In this document: piece by piece, positions 10,146-19,554 of the stretch | Position numbering within the stretch: the first letter of the stretch is position 1 | Layout: every line of letters starts with the position of its first letter | NCBI RefSeq assembly: GCF_000685075.1 | Contig: NZ_BAYD01000013.1 | Coordinates: 62,001 to 126,000, forward strand | Length of the DNA: 64,000 bases | Direction: 5' to 3' | Source: Paraburkholderia oxyphila NBRC 105797 | GTDB lineage: Bacteria; Pseudomonadota; Gammaproteobacteria; Burkholderiales; Burkholderiaceae | Translations under genes and position numbers: made by a program | The notes under the pieces: generated by a model | Database searches by the model: none | What the model was told of the DNA's origin: nothing | The model's input: the letters and a program-made list of their open reading frames with translations, nothing else

Positions 10146-10179
10146 TGCGAAAATAGTTCGCATATTCACTCATTATAAT
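10146..10179 (+). promoter_or_regulatory. candidate promoter with overlapping inverted repeat upstream of the first TonB receptor
   Basis: Inside the 359-base gap between exbD and the receptor, the inverted repeat TGCGAA-AATAG-TTCGCA (10146-10162) is followed by a perfect -10 hexamer TATAAT (10174-10179). No good -35 box is visible at normal spacing, and the repeat occupies that region. It could therefore be an activator or repressor site. The rest of the gap is AT-richer than its surroundings and holds no gene I can support. Confidence 0.5.
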
Positions 10180-10486
10180 CGGGAATTAAAATAAACCGAT
10201 GGCTGGTGCAACGTAACGATGCACGCCATTCGGCAACCACGATAAATTAATCAATAAGTTATCCTAATTTAAACTGTCACGCTGGTCGATCCGGAACCTG
10301 AGCCGCTCCGCTCGCCTATCGACGCACCCGACATTTGCGTGCCGGCCACCGTCTCGCGGCGGTCATTCCAGATTCCCGGACACCCATGCCCTTGGGCCGA
10401 TCCGCTCGGCCGTGGATAGGCGTGCGCGCGCCCCGGCGTCCTGGAAACCCGATCCCCATTTGCAACCTGTTGGTATTGGAAAAGTG

Positions 10487-13000
10487 ATGCAAGTAATCAA
10501 GAACAAACGGTCTGACCACGGCAGTCACGGCGTACGCATGAAGGTGATGTCGCTCGCGGCATTCGCGGCGTTTACGGTGGTTTGCAATGGCGCGGCGCTG
10601 GCACAGGAAGCGGCCGCGCCCGACGCGGCGAGTGCGCCGGCAGCGCAACCGGGGAGTGGGCAGCCGTCGGCGCAAAAGGAGAAAGGCGCGGCGGCGCAAT
10701 CCGGCAGCGCCTCCACGACGGTGCAGCAGGACACCGTGGTTGTCACGGGCACGCGTACCGACACGCGCGCCAGCAAGAGCCTGACGCCCGTCGATGTCAT
10801 CAGCGGCGCGCAGCTGCAGTCCACTGGCCAGAGCAACCTGCGCGACGCGCTCGTGCAGCTTTCGCCCTCGATCGTGCGCGAAACCTATGCCGGCGACGCC
10901 GCCGTACTCACCGACGCACTTTCGCTGCATGGCTTGAGCCCCGATCACGTGCTCGTCCTGGTGAACGGGAAAAGGCGCCATACGACGGCGAACATCGCGC
11001 TCGATGGTGGTCTGAACGAGGGCTCCACCGGTGTCGACATCGACATGATTCCGGTGGCGCTGATCGACCACATCGAAATTCTGCGTGACGGCGCAGCGGC
11101 GCAATATGGCTCCGATGCGATTGCGGGCGTCATCAACATCATTCTGAAGCGCGCCTCGCACGGTGGAGAGATCCAGTCGACGACCGGCCAGACCTATGCC
11201 GGCGACGGCCTCAAGAATACCGAATCGGCGAATATCGGCCTGAATCTGGGTGACAAGGGCTTTCTCGACCTGAGTGCCGAGTACGCGCGTCAGAATCATA
11301 CTGTGCGCACGGGGCCGGACGATTATTTCGGGACCTTTGCGCCGGGGCATGGCTACTACAATCCCATCGAGGGCGATCCCTCCAGTACGCGGGAGTCGGT
11401 CGGTTTCAACGCAGGCTACTACCTGGGCGACGACGTCGAGCTCTACGGCTTCGGTACTTACGCCCACCGCGACGGCAGCGCCTATCAAAACTACCGCCCG
11501 CCCTCAGTGCTGCCATCGATCTATCCGAACGGCTTCGTGCCCCAGGAGACGATCAACGAGAACGACTACTCCGTGACGGCGGGCATCAAGGGGCAGAATC
11601 TCTTCGGTTGGTCGTGGGACCTGAGCACGACCTATGGCGGCGATCACGATGTGATCGGTATGGTCGACTCCGCCAATACCGGGCTTTACGCGGCGCAGGG
11701 CTACACGCCCACGACGTTCCATCTGTCGACGGTGAGCAATACGCAGCTGACGAACAATCTCGACTTTTCGAGAGCTTTCCAGCTGCCGGTGTTGCCCGCT
11801 CCGCTGCAGGTGTCGTTTGGCGTAGAGCAGCGGCGCGAGACATACACGGTGGGCGCGGGCGACCCGGCTTCGTACGTCTATGGCGGCGCGCAGGCGTTGC
11901 CGGGCCTCGCGCCGGTCAGCGCGAGCGACAATTCACGCAACGTCATTGGCACGTATATCGATCTCTCCACGCACCTGACGCCCAAGTGGCAGATCGACCT
12001 CGCCGGACGCTTCGAGCATTACAACGACGTTGGCGACACGACCAACGGCAAGATCTCGACGCGCTACGACTTTACGCCTGCCATTGCGTTGCGCGGCAGC
12101 GTGAGCACGGGCTTCCGCGCGCCGTCACTCGCGGAGGAGTACTACACGAATATCAACGAGTCGCCCGCTTCAGCGAGCGGTCTGCTAGCGGCGAATTCCG
12201 CGGCCGCGAAGCTCATCGGCGCTCAACAGCTCAAGTCGGAGGAGTCGACCAACTACAACGTCGGGCTCGTGCTCACGCCAGCAAACAACCTGCACGTCAC
12301 GCTCGATGCGTATCAGATCGACATCCGCAATCGCATCGTGCTGGGCGGTACAGCGTCGGGCGCAGAGGCGATCGCGGCACTGGAAGCGGCCGGCCTGTCG
12401 ATTCCCGGCACGATTCCGGCTTCGGCGGTGTCTGCAAGCTACTTCACCAACGGCGCCAGCACGCGCACACGCGGGCTCGATCTGACCGGGACGTACCACA
12501 CGAGCTTCGGCAGTTACGGCCAGGTGGACTGGGACTTGGGCGTCAACCTGAATACGACCTCTGTCACGCATGTGGCTACGGGCGCCAACGGCGCGCCCGA
12601 GCTCAATGCGCAGCAGATCGGCTGGCTCACGACGTCTACGCCAAAGAACAAGATCATCATCGGCGGAACGTGGAAGCGCGACAAATGGGCGGTTAGTGTG
12701 CACGAAACGCGCTTTGGCACAACATCGGGCGAAGAGACCTATATCGTCGGCCCGAACGCGTTCTCCACCACCCAGTTCATTCATTTCCAGAACGCCGCGC
12801 GCTATGTCACCGACGTCGAGGTTCGCTACGACGTGACGAAGAAGTTTCAGATCGCGGTGGGCGCGAACAATCTGTTCGATGTGTATCCGTCGAAGCTGCC
12901 CTATGAGGCCCAGCTCGAAGGCGCGCAATACGACGCGTTCGCCTCCACGATCGGCGTGAACGGCGGGTTCTATTACCTGCGTGCGCGTTACCAATTCTGA
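10487..13000 (+). CDS. TonB-dependent outer-membrane receptor (copy 1)
   Basis: An 837-residue protein with a signal peptide (about residues 1-40, ending GAALAQ), a low-complexity Ala/Gly/Gln segment and a TonB-box-like DTVVVTG. A plug domain follows (SLTPVDVISGAQLQ, AAQYGSDAIAGVINIILKR), then a 22-strand-type barrel ending YYLRARYQF with the terminal Phe typical of barrels. It imports a ligand across the outer membrane using TonB-ExbBD encoded just upstream. It is paralogous to the receptor at 21632-24094. The start at 10487, behind GGAAAAG, is preferred to 10412 because it gives a clean signal peptide. Confidence 0.94.
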   Translation: MQVIKNKRSDHGSHGVRMKVMSLAAFAAFTVVCNGAALAQEAAAPDAASAPAAQPGSGQPSAQKEKGAAAQSGSASTTVQQDTVVVTGTRTDTRASKSLTPVDVISGAQLQSTGQSNLRDALVQLSPSIVRETYAGDAAVLTDALSLHGLSPDHVLVLVNGKRRHTTANIALDGGLNEGSTGVDIDMIPVALIDHIEILRDGAAAQYGSDAIAGVINIILKRASHGGEIQSTTGQTYAGDGLKNTESANIGLNLGDKGFLDLSAEYARQNHTVRTGPDDYFGTFAPGHGYYNPIEGDPSSTRESVGFNAGYYLGDDVELYGFGTYAHRDGSAYQNYRPPSVLPSIYPNGFVPQETINENDYSVTAGIKGQNLFGWSWDLSTTYGGDHDVIGMVDSANTGLYAAQGYTPTTFHLSTVSNTQLTNNLDFSRAFQLPVLPAPLQVSFGVEQRRETYTVGAGDPASYVYGGAQALPGLAPVSASDNSRNVIGTYIDLSTHLTPKWQIDLAGRFEHYNDVGDTTNGKISTRYDFTPAIALRGSVSTGFRAPSLAEEYYTNINESPASASGLLAANSAAAKLIGAQQLKSEESTNYNVGLVLTPANNLHVTLDAYQIDIRNRIVLGGTASGAEAIAALEAAGLSIPGTIPASAVSASYFTNGASTRTRGLDLTGTYHTSFGSYGQVDWDLGVNLNTTSVTHVATGANGAPELNAQQIGWLTTSTPKNKIIIGGTWKRDKWAVSVHETRFGTTSGEETYIVGPNAFSTTQFIHFQNAARYVTDVEVRYDVTKKFQIAVGANNLFDVYPSKLPYEAQLEGAQYDAFASTIGVNGGFYYLRARYQF

Positions 13001-13135
13001 TTGTGTTGACTATGCATAGAAGAATTTGCTCGTAAGTATCTGGCTTTGCCGTAGACATAATGGCAAGGAGGCATTCGCGTGACTTTCCTGAAACAGCATT
13101 TCCCATGCGCAGGGCGCGTGGGGCGGGAGTGATAT

Positions 13136-14137
13136 ATGTCCTGGTCCCTTTCGATTCTCGACAAGAGTCCCATCGCGGAGGGCGCGAGCGCGCACGATGC
13201 ATTGCGCTTCTCGGTGCGGCTGGCACAGCGCGCCGAAGCGCTCGGTTACCGCCGCTACTGGATCGCCGAACACCATGGCGCACCAGGTCTTGCCAGCTCC
13301 GCACCGGAGATCGTCGTTTCGCATCTGCTTGCGCACACGTCGAAAATTCGCGTGGGTTCCGGTGGCGTGATGTTGCAGCACTACAGCCCGTTCAAGGTGG
13401 CTGAGTCGTTTCGCGTGCTCGCCTCGCTCGCGCCGGGGCGCGTGGATCTGGGCGTGGGCAAGGCGCCCGGCGGCCTGCCGCTCACCACTCGCGCGCTGCA
13501 ATGGTTTCATGACAAGCAGAAAAAGCCGGACTTCGCGCATCAACTTGCGGAACTCGACGCGTTTCTAAAGTGGGGCGTCGCCGAAGATCATCCGCTGGCG
13601 GGCGCGATTGCGTTGCCCGTTCCGCCGGAAGCGCCACAGCGCATTCTGCTGGGCGGCAGCCCCGAAAGCGCACGGCTCGCCGCGCAGCACGACTGGCAGT
13701 TCTGCTATGCGGGCCATTTCAATGGCGACGAGGCCAATATCGGCCGCTCCCTCGACGCTTACCGCGACGCGACGGGCCGAACGCCGCTGCTCGCCCTTTA
13801 TGCATTCGCGGCGGCCTCGCGCGAGGAGGCCCGCAAGCACGTCGGCGCATTGCGCATCTTCAAGCTGCAACTGTCGACTGGCCAGAGCGTGAATCTGCCG
13901 AGTCCCGAGGCCGCGGCGGAATTCGCGCGCCAGACCGGCGTGTCCGAATACCGTCTCGACGAATTGCATCCGCACGTGCTTGCCGGTACGGCTGACGAAA
14001 TCCGTGCGGAGCTCGATGCATTGCATGCGCGCTTCGGCATCGAGGAGTTCGTCATTGATACACCGGTGACGGACTATGCGTTGCGCCTCGCCTCGATCGA
14101 GCGGCTAGCCGGCGCGGAAATTGCCGCGCGCGTCTGA
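13136..14137 (+). CDS. luciferase-like (LLM) flavin-dependent oxidoreductase, short-type
   Basis: A 333-residue TIM-barrel protein of the bacterial luciferase superfamily. Features seen are [20 protein letters not shown] near residues 42-60, the FMN-site [17 protein letters not shown], and [13 protein letters not shown]. Length and motifs match the group-1 LLM oxidoreductases that resemble YtmO-type proteins of sulfur operons. The reaction is probably FMNH2/O2 oxidation of a small organic (often organosulfur) substrate. It lies between the receptor and a second, longer LLM monooxygenase on the same strand. Confidence 0.88.
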   Translation: MSWSLSILDKSPIAEGASAHDALRFSVRLAQRAEALGYRRYWIAEHHGAPGLASSAPEIVVSHLLAHTSKIRVGSGGVMLQHYSPFKVAESFRVLASLAPGRVDLGVGKAPGGLPLTTRALQWFHDKQKKPDFAHQLAELDAFLKWGVAEDHPLAGAIALPVPPEAPQRILLGGSPESARLAAQHDWQFCYAGHFNGDEANIGRSLDAYRDATGRTPLLALYAFAAASREEARKHVGALRIFKLQLSTGQSVNLPSPEAAAEFARQTGVSEYRLDELHPHVLAGTADEIRAELDALHARFGIEEFVIDTPVTDYALRLASIERLAGAEIAARV

Positions 14138-14172
14138 ACTTCCCCTTTCATTCCTGCTGGACGGACAAGAAC

Positions 14173-15495
14173 ATGACTCAGCGTAATCTCACTTTCGGCA
14201 TCATGCTGCATGGCGCGGGCGGCCACATGAACGCCTGGAAGCATCCGGGCGGTCCCGCGGATGCGAGCGTCAACCTCGACTTCGTGACCGGTATCGCGCA
14301 AAAGGCGGAAGAAAACGGTGTCGCATTCGCTTTCGTTGCCGATGGCCTCTATATCAACGAAAAGTCGATTCCGCATTTCCTGAACCGCTTCGAGCCGATT
14401 TCGATTCTCTCGGCCCTGGCGACGGCAACCTCGAAGATCGGCCTCGCGGGCACGCTCTCGACGTCGTACAGCCACCCGTATACGGTGGCGCGGCAGTTCG
14501 CTTCACTCGACCTCATCAGCGGCGGCCGCGCGGGATGGAACGTTGTTACGTCGCCGCTCGAAGGGTCGGCGAAGAACTATGGCGGCGAGCATCCGGACCA
14601 TGCGCTGCGCTACGAGATCGCCGACGAGTACCTCGAGGTGGTGCAGGGGCTCTGGGACAGCTGGGACGACGATGCATTCGTGCGCGATCGCGAGAGCGGG
14701 CGCTTCTTCGATCGCGAGAAGCTCCACACCCTTGATCACAAGGGCCGCTTTTTCGAAGTCGCCGGTCCGCTCAATATCCAGCGCTCGCCACAGGGACAGC
14801 CGGTCATTTTCCAGGCCGGCTCGTCCGATTCCGGTATCGATCTCGCCGGCAAGTACGCGGACGCTGTGTTCACCCACTCGCCCTCGCTCGAGGAAACGCG
14901 CGACTTCGCCGAGCGTGTGCGCCAGAGTGCAGTGGCGCATGGCCGGGCGGCGAGCGACGTGAAGATTTTTCCCGGCATCGGCCCCATTGTCGGCACCACG
15001 CTGGAGGAGGCCGAAGCGAAATACCGGGTGATTCGGGATCTCCTCAACGTGGACGAAGCGCTTGCCTACCTCGGCCGCTTTTTCGAGCATCACGACTTCT
15101 CGCAATACCCACTCGACGAGCCGTTTCCCGATCTTGGCGACCTCGGTACGAACAGCTTCCGCTCGACCACGGACCGCATCAAGGCCGATGCCCGCCGCAA
15201 CGGTGCGACGCTGCGGGAGGTTGCGCTGGCCGTCGCCACGCCAAAAACACAATTTCTCGGCACGGGCGAGCAGATCGCCGACGAGCTGGTCCGCTGGATC
15301 GACGCAGGCGCCGCGGACGGTTTCATCCTCGGTTTTCCGGCGCAGGCCGAAGGGCTCGACGACTTCGTGAAACACGTGATTCCCGTGCTCGAAGCGCGCG
15401 GCCGCTATAGCCGCCGCCTGAGCGGAGCCACGCTGCGCGATCACCTTGGCTTGCCGCGCCGCGCGAGCCGCTATGCGCTGTCTCCGGCGCAGTAA
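14173..15495 (+). CDS. LLM flavin-dependent monooxygenase of the NtaA/SnaA/DmoA family
   Basis: A 440-residue protein with the family's hallmark blocks [12 protein letters not shown] (about residues 117-128), [15 protein letters not shown], and [15 protein letters not shown]. The family includes nitrilotriacetate and dimethylsulfide monooxygenases and the Bacillus YxeK/YtnJ (CmoJ) enzymes, which oxidise N-acetylated S-substituted cysteines. It uses FMNH2 supplied by a reductase that I do not see in this window. In this cluster, oxidation of an N-acetyl S-alkyl-cysteine is the leading hypothesis. It lies 35 bases after the short LLM gene. Confidence 0.92.
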   Translation: MTQRNLTFGIMLHGAGGHMNAWKHPGGPADASVNLDFVTGIAQKAEENGVAFAFVADGLYINEKSIPHFLNRFEPISILSALATATSKIGLAGTLSTSYSHPYTVARQFASLDLISGGRAGWNVVTSPLEGSAKNYGGEHPDHALRYEIADEYLEVVQGLWDSWDDDAFVRDRESGRFFDREKLHTLDHKGRFFEVAGPLNIQRSPQGQPVIFQAGSSDSGIDLAGKYADAVFTHSPSLEETRDFAERVRQSAVAHGRAASDVKIFPGIGPIVGTTLEEAEAKYRVIRDLLNVDEALAYLGRFFEHHDFSQYPLDEPFPDLGDLGTNSFRSTTDRIKADARRNGATLREVALAVATPKTQFLGTGEQIADELVRWIDAGAADGFILGFPAQAEGLDDFVKHVIPVLEARGRYSRRLSGATLRDHLGLPRRASRYALSPAQ

Positions 15496-15527
15496 ACGGC
15501 TCACATGCCTGGCAGGGAATCCGAACC

Positions 15528-17309
15528 ATGAGCGATACGACGCAAATTGCCTCCACGCCTCACGTGCATCACGCCCACGCAGGCGAGAGCGCGCCCGACT
15601 ATGCCCGTTACCGCGTCGTGCCCGCGCGCCACCCGGCGCGCACGGCCGGCACCGTGCTGGCGATCGCGCTGATCGCCCTCGTGTTCTTCTCCGTGCTGGG
15701 AAATCCACGCTGGGGTTGGGACGTGTTCGCGCAATGGTTCTTCGCCGAGCCGGTGCTCGAAGGGCTGGGGCGCACGATCGTGCTGACGGCGCTTGGCGCG
15801 GCATTCGGCTTCGCGCTGGCCGTGCCACTTGCGCTGGCGCGCCTGTCCCGCTCGCCGTTGCTCGCGGGCAGCGCGTGGGCGTTCATCTGGCTGTTCCGCT
15901 CCATCCCCCCCATCGTCCTGCTGCTGTTGCTGAACAACCTTGGCTATCTGTACGAGACGGTGTGGATAGGCGTTCCGTTCACGCATATCACGCTGTTCAG
16001 CGAGCCGACAACCGAGCTCATCAGCCCGTTCTTCGCGGCGGTGCTCGGCTTGTCGCTCAATCATGCCGCGTTCGCGGCGGAAGCGTTTCGCGGTGGCATT
16101 CTGTCCGTCGATCACGGTCAGCGCGAAGCCGCTGCCGCGCTCGGGCTGCCTCAGGGCAGGCAGGCGTGGCGCATCCTGCTGCCGCAGGCGATGCGCGCCG
16201 TGTTGCCCACAGCGTTCAATGACGTGATCGGGCTCGCGAAAGGCACGTCAGTCGTTTATATCCTTGCGATGCCCGATCTGTTCTACACGGTGCAGATCAT
16301 CTATCACCGCAATCTGGAAGTGATTCCGCTGCTGATGGTGGCGACCGTGTGGTACCTGGTGATCCTCACCGTGTTGTCGGCCATTCAGGTGCACGTGGAG
16401 CGCCACTACGCGCGAGGCGCTTCGCGCGAGCAGGTTGCACGCTCGCCGCTATCGGGCCTCGTGAAGCTGCTGCGTAGTGCCCGCGTCGCGCAAACCACGC
16501 GTAGCGGCGCGGCCGACGTCGCAGCGGATGCCGCGTGGGCGCAACGGCGTGTGGGTGGGACGGTAGGAATCCACAACGTGTCGAAGAGCTTCGGCGCGCT
16601 CAAGGTGCTCGACAACATCTCGTTGACCGTGCCATCCGGGAGCGTGACCGTCATTCTCGGTCAGTCCGGTTCGGGTAAATCGACACTGCTGCGTTCCATC
16701 AATCACCTGGAGAGCGTGGACGACGGTTTCATCGATATCGATCGCGAACTGGTGGGTTATCGCCGCGAGGGACGCACGCTCTACGAGCTGAAGGAGAAGG
16801 AGATTTTGCGGCGCCGCGCCGACGTGGGCATGGTGTTCCAGAACTTCAACCTCTTTCCGCATCTGACTGTGCTGCAAAACCTGGTCGAGGCGCCGCTCGC
16901 GGCGGGCGTGCCGCGCGCACAAGCCGAAGCGCAAGCGCTTGCGCTGCTCGCGCGTGTCGGTCTCGGAGAAAAGGGCGACGCGTGGCCGCGCCAGCTTTCG
17001 GGCGGCCAGCAGCAGCGGGTGGCGATTGCGCGGGCGCTCGCGCTCAAGCCCAAGGTCCTGCTGTTCGACGAGCCCACTTCCGCGCTCGATCCCGAACTCG
17101 TCAACGAAGTGCTCGACGTGATCCGACAACTGGCGCGTTCCGGTACGACGCTCATCATCGTGACCCACGAAATCGGCTTCGCACGCGAGGTCGCGGACAC
17201 CATCGTGTTCATGGACGGCGGCCGCGTGGTGGAATCGGGGCCGCCCGCCCAGGTGCTGGCGAATCCCGCTCATCCGCGCACGCGTGAATTTCTTTCGAAG
17301 GTGCTTTGA
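15528..17309 (+). CDS. fused amino-acid ABC transporter permease-ATPase
   Basis: A 593-residue fusion. Residues about 40-300 are a HisM/GlnP-type permease with several membrane helices and the EAA-loop (ALGLPQGRQAWRILLPQAMR). Residues about 345-593 are a HisP/GlnQ-type ATPase: Walker A GQSGSGKST near 378, signature LSGGQQQR near 490, Walker B LLFDEPTSALDP near 510 and the H-loop VTHE near 545. In most genomes these are separate genes. It probably imports the ligand captured by the binding proteins at 6585-7514 and 24130-25065. Confidence 0.93.
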   Translation: MSDTTQIASTPHVHHAHAGESAPDYARYRVVPARHPARTAGTVLAIALIALVFFSVLGNPRWGWDVFAQWFFAEPVLEGLGRTIVLTALGAAFGFALAVPLALARLSRSPLLAGSAWAFIWLFRSIPPIVLLLLLNNLGYLYETVWIGVPFTHITLFSEPTTELISPFFAAVLGLSLNHAAFAAEAFRGGILSVDHGQREAAAALGLPQGRQAWRILLPQAMRAVLPTAFNDVIGLAKGTSVVYILAMPDLFYTVQIIYHRNLEVIPLLMVATVWYLVILTVLSAIQVHVERHYARGASREQVARSPLSGLVKLLRSARVAQTTRSGAADVAADAAWAQRRVGGTVGIHNVSKSFGALKVLDNISLTVPSGSVTVILGQSGSGKSTLLRSINHLESVDDGFIDIDRELVGYRREGRTLYELKEKEILRRRADVGMVFQNFNLFPHLTVLQNLVEAPLAAGVPRAQAEAQALALLARVGLGEKGDAWPRQLSGGQQQRVAIARALALKPKVLLFDEPTSALDPELVNEVLDVIRQLARSGTTLIIVTHEIGFAREVADTIVFMDGGRVVESGPPAQVLANPAHPRTREFLSKVL

Positions 17310-17387
17310 TTTCGCTTCGCTTCGCCAAAACCCGTTTATTTACTGATTCCATTTGCTGATTATTTGCTGACTAAAGATTATCTGACT

Positions 17388-17735
17388 ATGACGACTCGCG
17401 ATCTGCTGCTGTTGCTGGAACCTGGTTTTGCCGATCCCGCCTACCCGGGCGAACGCTTCATCTGCCCGCATGGCGCCCCGATCGAGGCACTGCTCGCCAG
17501 CGATCCCGCCGGCGTGGCGAGGCTCGACGTGAAGCGCGTGGGCTTCACGCGCCCGCGGCAGGCGGTGATCGAAGTGCTGGACGAAGCCCACCAGGGGTTG
17601 CCGGTGCTCGTGCTCGGCGACGAGCAGCCGCTGCCCGACGACGCCCAAACGCTGGGCGGCCGTCATTATGTGAGCGATCCGAAGCGCATTCTCTCGCTGC
17701 TCGCCGAGCGTCACGGTTTTCCGAAGGTCCATTGA
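17388..17735 (+). CDS. DUF3088-family protein
   Basis: A 115-residue protein beginning MTTRDLLLLLEPGF, with CPHGAPIEALLA and a C-terminal GGRHYVSDPKRI block that I associate with DUF3088. The single FICPHG cysteine and the small alpha/beta pattern suggest a thioredoxin-like fold; this is inference. No biochemical role is established. The start at 17388 follows homology; an in-frame ATG lies at 17364. It lies between the ABC gene and the deacetylase, whose upstream in-frame extension overlaps its stop, so the two are probably cotranscribed. Confidence 0.78.
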   Translation: MTTRDLLLLLEPGFADPAYPGERFICPHGAPIEALLASDPAGVARLDVKRVGFTRPRQAVIEVLDEAHQGLPVLVLGDEQPLPDDAQTLGGRHYVSDPKRILSLLAERHGFPKVH

Positions 17736-17773
17736 CGCATCGCCCATTTTTTGAAAACCAGCGGGAACACGCC

Positions 17774-19021
17774 ATGTCTGTTTACGAAGCGGAGGCGCCG
17801 GTCGTCGCCGCAACCGGGCTATCGCAGTCGGTGGTCGACTGGGTCCATCAACTCGTCTCCATCGACACGACGAGCCACCTGCCCAACCTCGGTCTGATCG
17901 AGACGGTGCGCGACGCGCTCGCGCGCGAAGGGATAGACGCAACGCTGATTCGCGACCGGCGCGAAGGCTGGGCCAACCTGTTCGCGACGGTGCCCGCGCA
18001 CGACGGCTCGACCGACGGCGGTATCGTCCTCTCGGGGCACACCGACGTCGTGCCCGTGGCCGGCCAGGACTGGGAGAGCGACCCATTCCGCCCGCAGTGG
18101 CGCGACGACCGGCTCTACGGACGCGGCACCTGCGATATGAAGGGGTTTATCGGCACTGCGCTCGCACTGGTGCCGCGGATGCGCGCGACGAAGCTCGCGA
18201 AGCCGATTCATTTCGCGCTCTCGTACGACGAAGAACTCGGCTGCGTGGGGGCGCCCTCCATGATCGCCGAACTCGGCAAGCGTGGCGTGCGTCCGTCCGG
18301 TTGTATCGTGGGCGAACCGACCGGCATGCGGCCCGTCATCGCGCACAAGGGCATTCATACGTACCAGTGCTGCGTGCGCGGGCACGCGGCCCATTCGTCG
18401 CTCACGCCCAAAGGCGTGAATGCGATCGAGTACGCAGCGCGGCTCATTTGCCATATTCGGGATATCGCGGACCAGTTTCGTGCGCAGGGGCCGTTCGACG
18501 ATCTGTTCGATGTGCCGTTCACGACGGCGCAAACGAGCCTGATCGAAGGCGGTAATGCGATCAATACGGTGCCCGCCGAGTGCCGCTTCTCTTTTGAATT
18601 TCGCAATCTGCCGCAGGTCGAGCCGGCGGCGGTCTTCGCGCGCATCGAGTCATGGGCGCGCAATACGCTCCTGCCACAAATGCGCAGTGAACATCCGTCC
18701 GCCGATATCGAGTTCCGGCAGCTTTCCTCATCGCCGGGACTCGACGCAGCGGAGGAGGCCGCCATCACGCAACTCGTGCGGGCGTTGACGGGCGACCGGG
18801 AGCGGCGCAAGGTGGCATACGGCACCGAGGCCGGGCTCTTTGCGCAGGTGGGAATTCCCACGGTGGTTTGCGGGCCAGGCCATATCGAGCAGGCGCATCG
18901 AGCGAACGAATATGTGTCGCGGGAACAACTTGCCAGTGGCGAGCAGTTTTTGCGGCGGCTCATTCGGGGGCTCGACGCGGAGGTGGGCGAAACGCATGCA
19001 CAGGCGCGGGGTGATCGATGA
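17774..19021 (+). CDS. M20-family deacetylase, acetylornithine deacetylase (ArgE)-like
   Basis: A 415-residue metallopeptidase-fold enzyme with metal-site motifs LSGHTDVVPV (His), YGRGTCDMKG (Asp) and YDEELGC (catalytic Glu plus ligand), and a central dimerisation domain around HAAHSSLTPKGVNAIE. Family members remove N-acetyl groups from ornithine or other amino acids. In this cluster it is the natural deacetylation step after monooxygenation, like YxeP/HipO in Bacillus sulfur operons. The ATG at 17774 is chosen on homology over 17732. The next gene starts inside its stop codon (ATGA overlap). Confidence 0.88.
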   Translation: MSVYEAEAPVVAATGLSQSVVDWVHQLVSIDTTSHLPNLGLIETVRDALAREGIDATLIRDRREGWANLFATVPAHDGSTDGGIVLSGHTDVVPVAGQDWESDPFRPQWRDDRLYGRGTCDMKGFIGTALALVPRMRATKLAKPIHFALSYDEELGCVGAPSMIAELGKRGVRPSGCIVGEPTGMRPVIAHKGIHTYQCCVRGHAAHSSLTPKGVNAIEYAARLICHIRDIADQFRAQGPFDDLFDVPFTTAQTSLIEGGNAINTVPAECRFSFEFRNLPQVEPAAVFARIESWARNTLLPQMRSEHPSADIEFRQLSSSPGLDAAEEAAITQLVRALTGDRERRKVAYGTEAGLFAQVGIPTVVCGPGHIEQAHRANEYVSREQLASGEQFLRRLIRGLDAEVGETHAQARGDR

Positions 19022-19554
19022 CGATCGTATTGCCCGCAGGTCAATTGCAGGAACAGTTTGTGTACGTCTCGGTGCGAGACCCGCGAGCGCGTCCGCTATT
19101 CGACGAACTGGCCTACGAATATCACAGCCGGTATAGCGACGTGATCGACCCGGAAATGTTGCGTCAGGAGATGGTCCGTTATCCGGACGAGGCATTTGCG
19201 ACGCCGCATGGCGCCTTCGTGCTGCTGCTGCGCGACGGCGTGGCCGTGGCGGGCGGCGCGTTCATGCGCCACGCCGACGCAGGCACCGCCGAATTCAAGC
19301 GGATCTGGGCGAGCCGCCATTGCCGTCGCCAGGGTCTGGCGCGACGCGTGCTCGACGAACTGGAGGCGCAGGCCGCGAGGCAGGGCTATACGCGCGTGTT
19401 TCTCGGCACGGGACCACGTCAACCCGAGGCAATCGCGCTGTATCAAGGCAGTGGCTATACGCTGCTCTCCGCGCACGATTTCGGCGAGGACGCACCACCA
19501 GGCTATCACTTCGAGAAGGCGCTGACGGCGGCAGTGGCATTGCATGGAGCGTGA
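19018..19554 (+). CDS. GNAT-family N-acetyltransferase (second copy)
   Basis: A 178-residue paralogue of the enzyme at 6000-6551. Motif A is RRQGLARRVLDELEAQA (about residues 102-118), preceded by GTAEFKRIW and followed by QPEAIALYQGSGYT. It overlaps the deacetylase stop by four bases, so acetylation and deacetylation genes are translationally coupled. That strongly suggests a protect-then-deprotect scheme on one substrate. The substrate amine is not readable from sequence. Confidence 0.88.
   Translation: MTIVLPAGQLQEQFVYVSVRDPRARPLFDELAYEYHSRYSDVIDPEMLRQEMVRYPDEAFATPHGAFVLLLRDGVAVAGGAFMRHADAGTAEFKRIWASRHCRRQGLARRVLDELEAQAARQGYTRVFLGTGPRQPEAIALYQGSGYTLLSAHDFGEDAPPGYHFEKALTAAVALHGA

Noticed and set aside
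14503..15828. 441-residue minus-strand frame
   Set aside because: Shadow of the NtaA-type monooxygenase.
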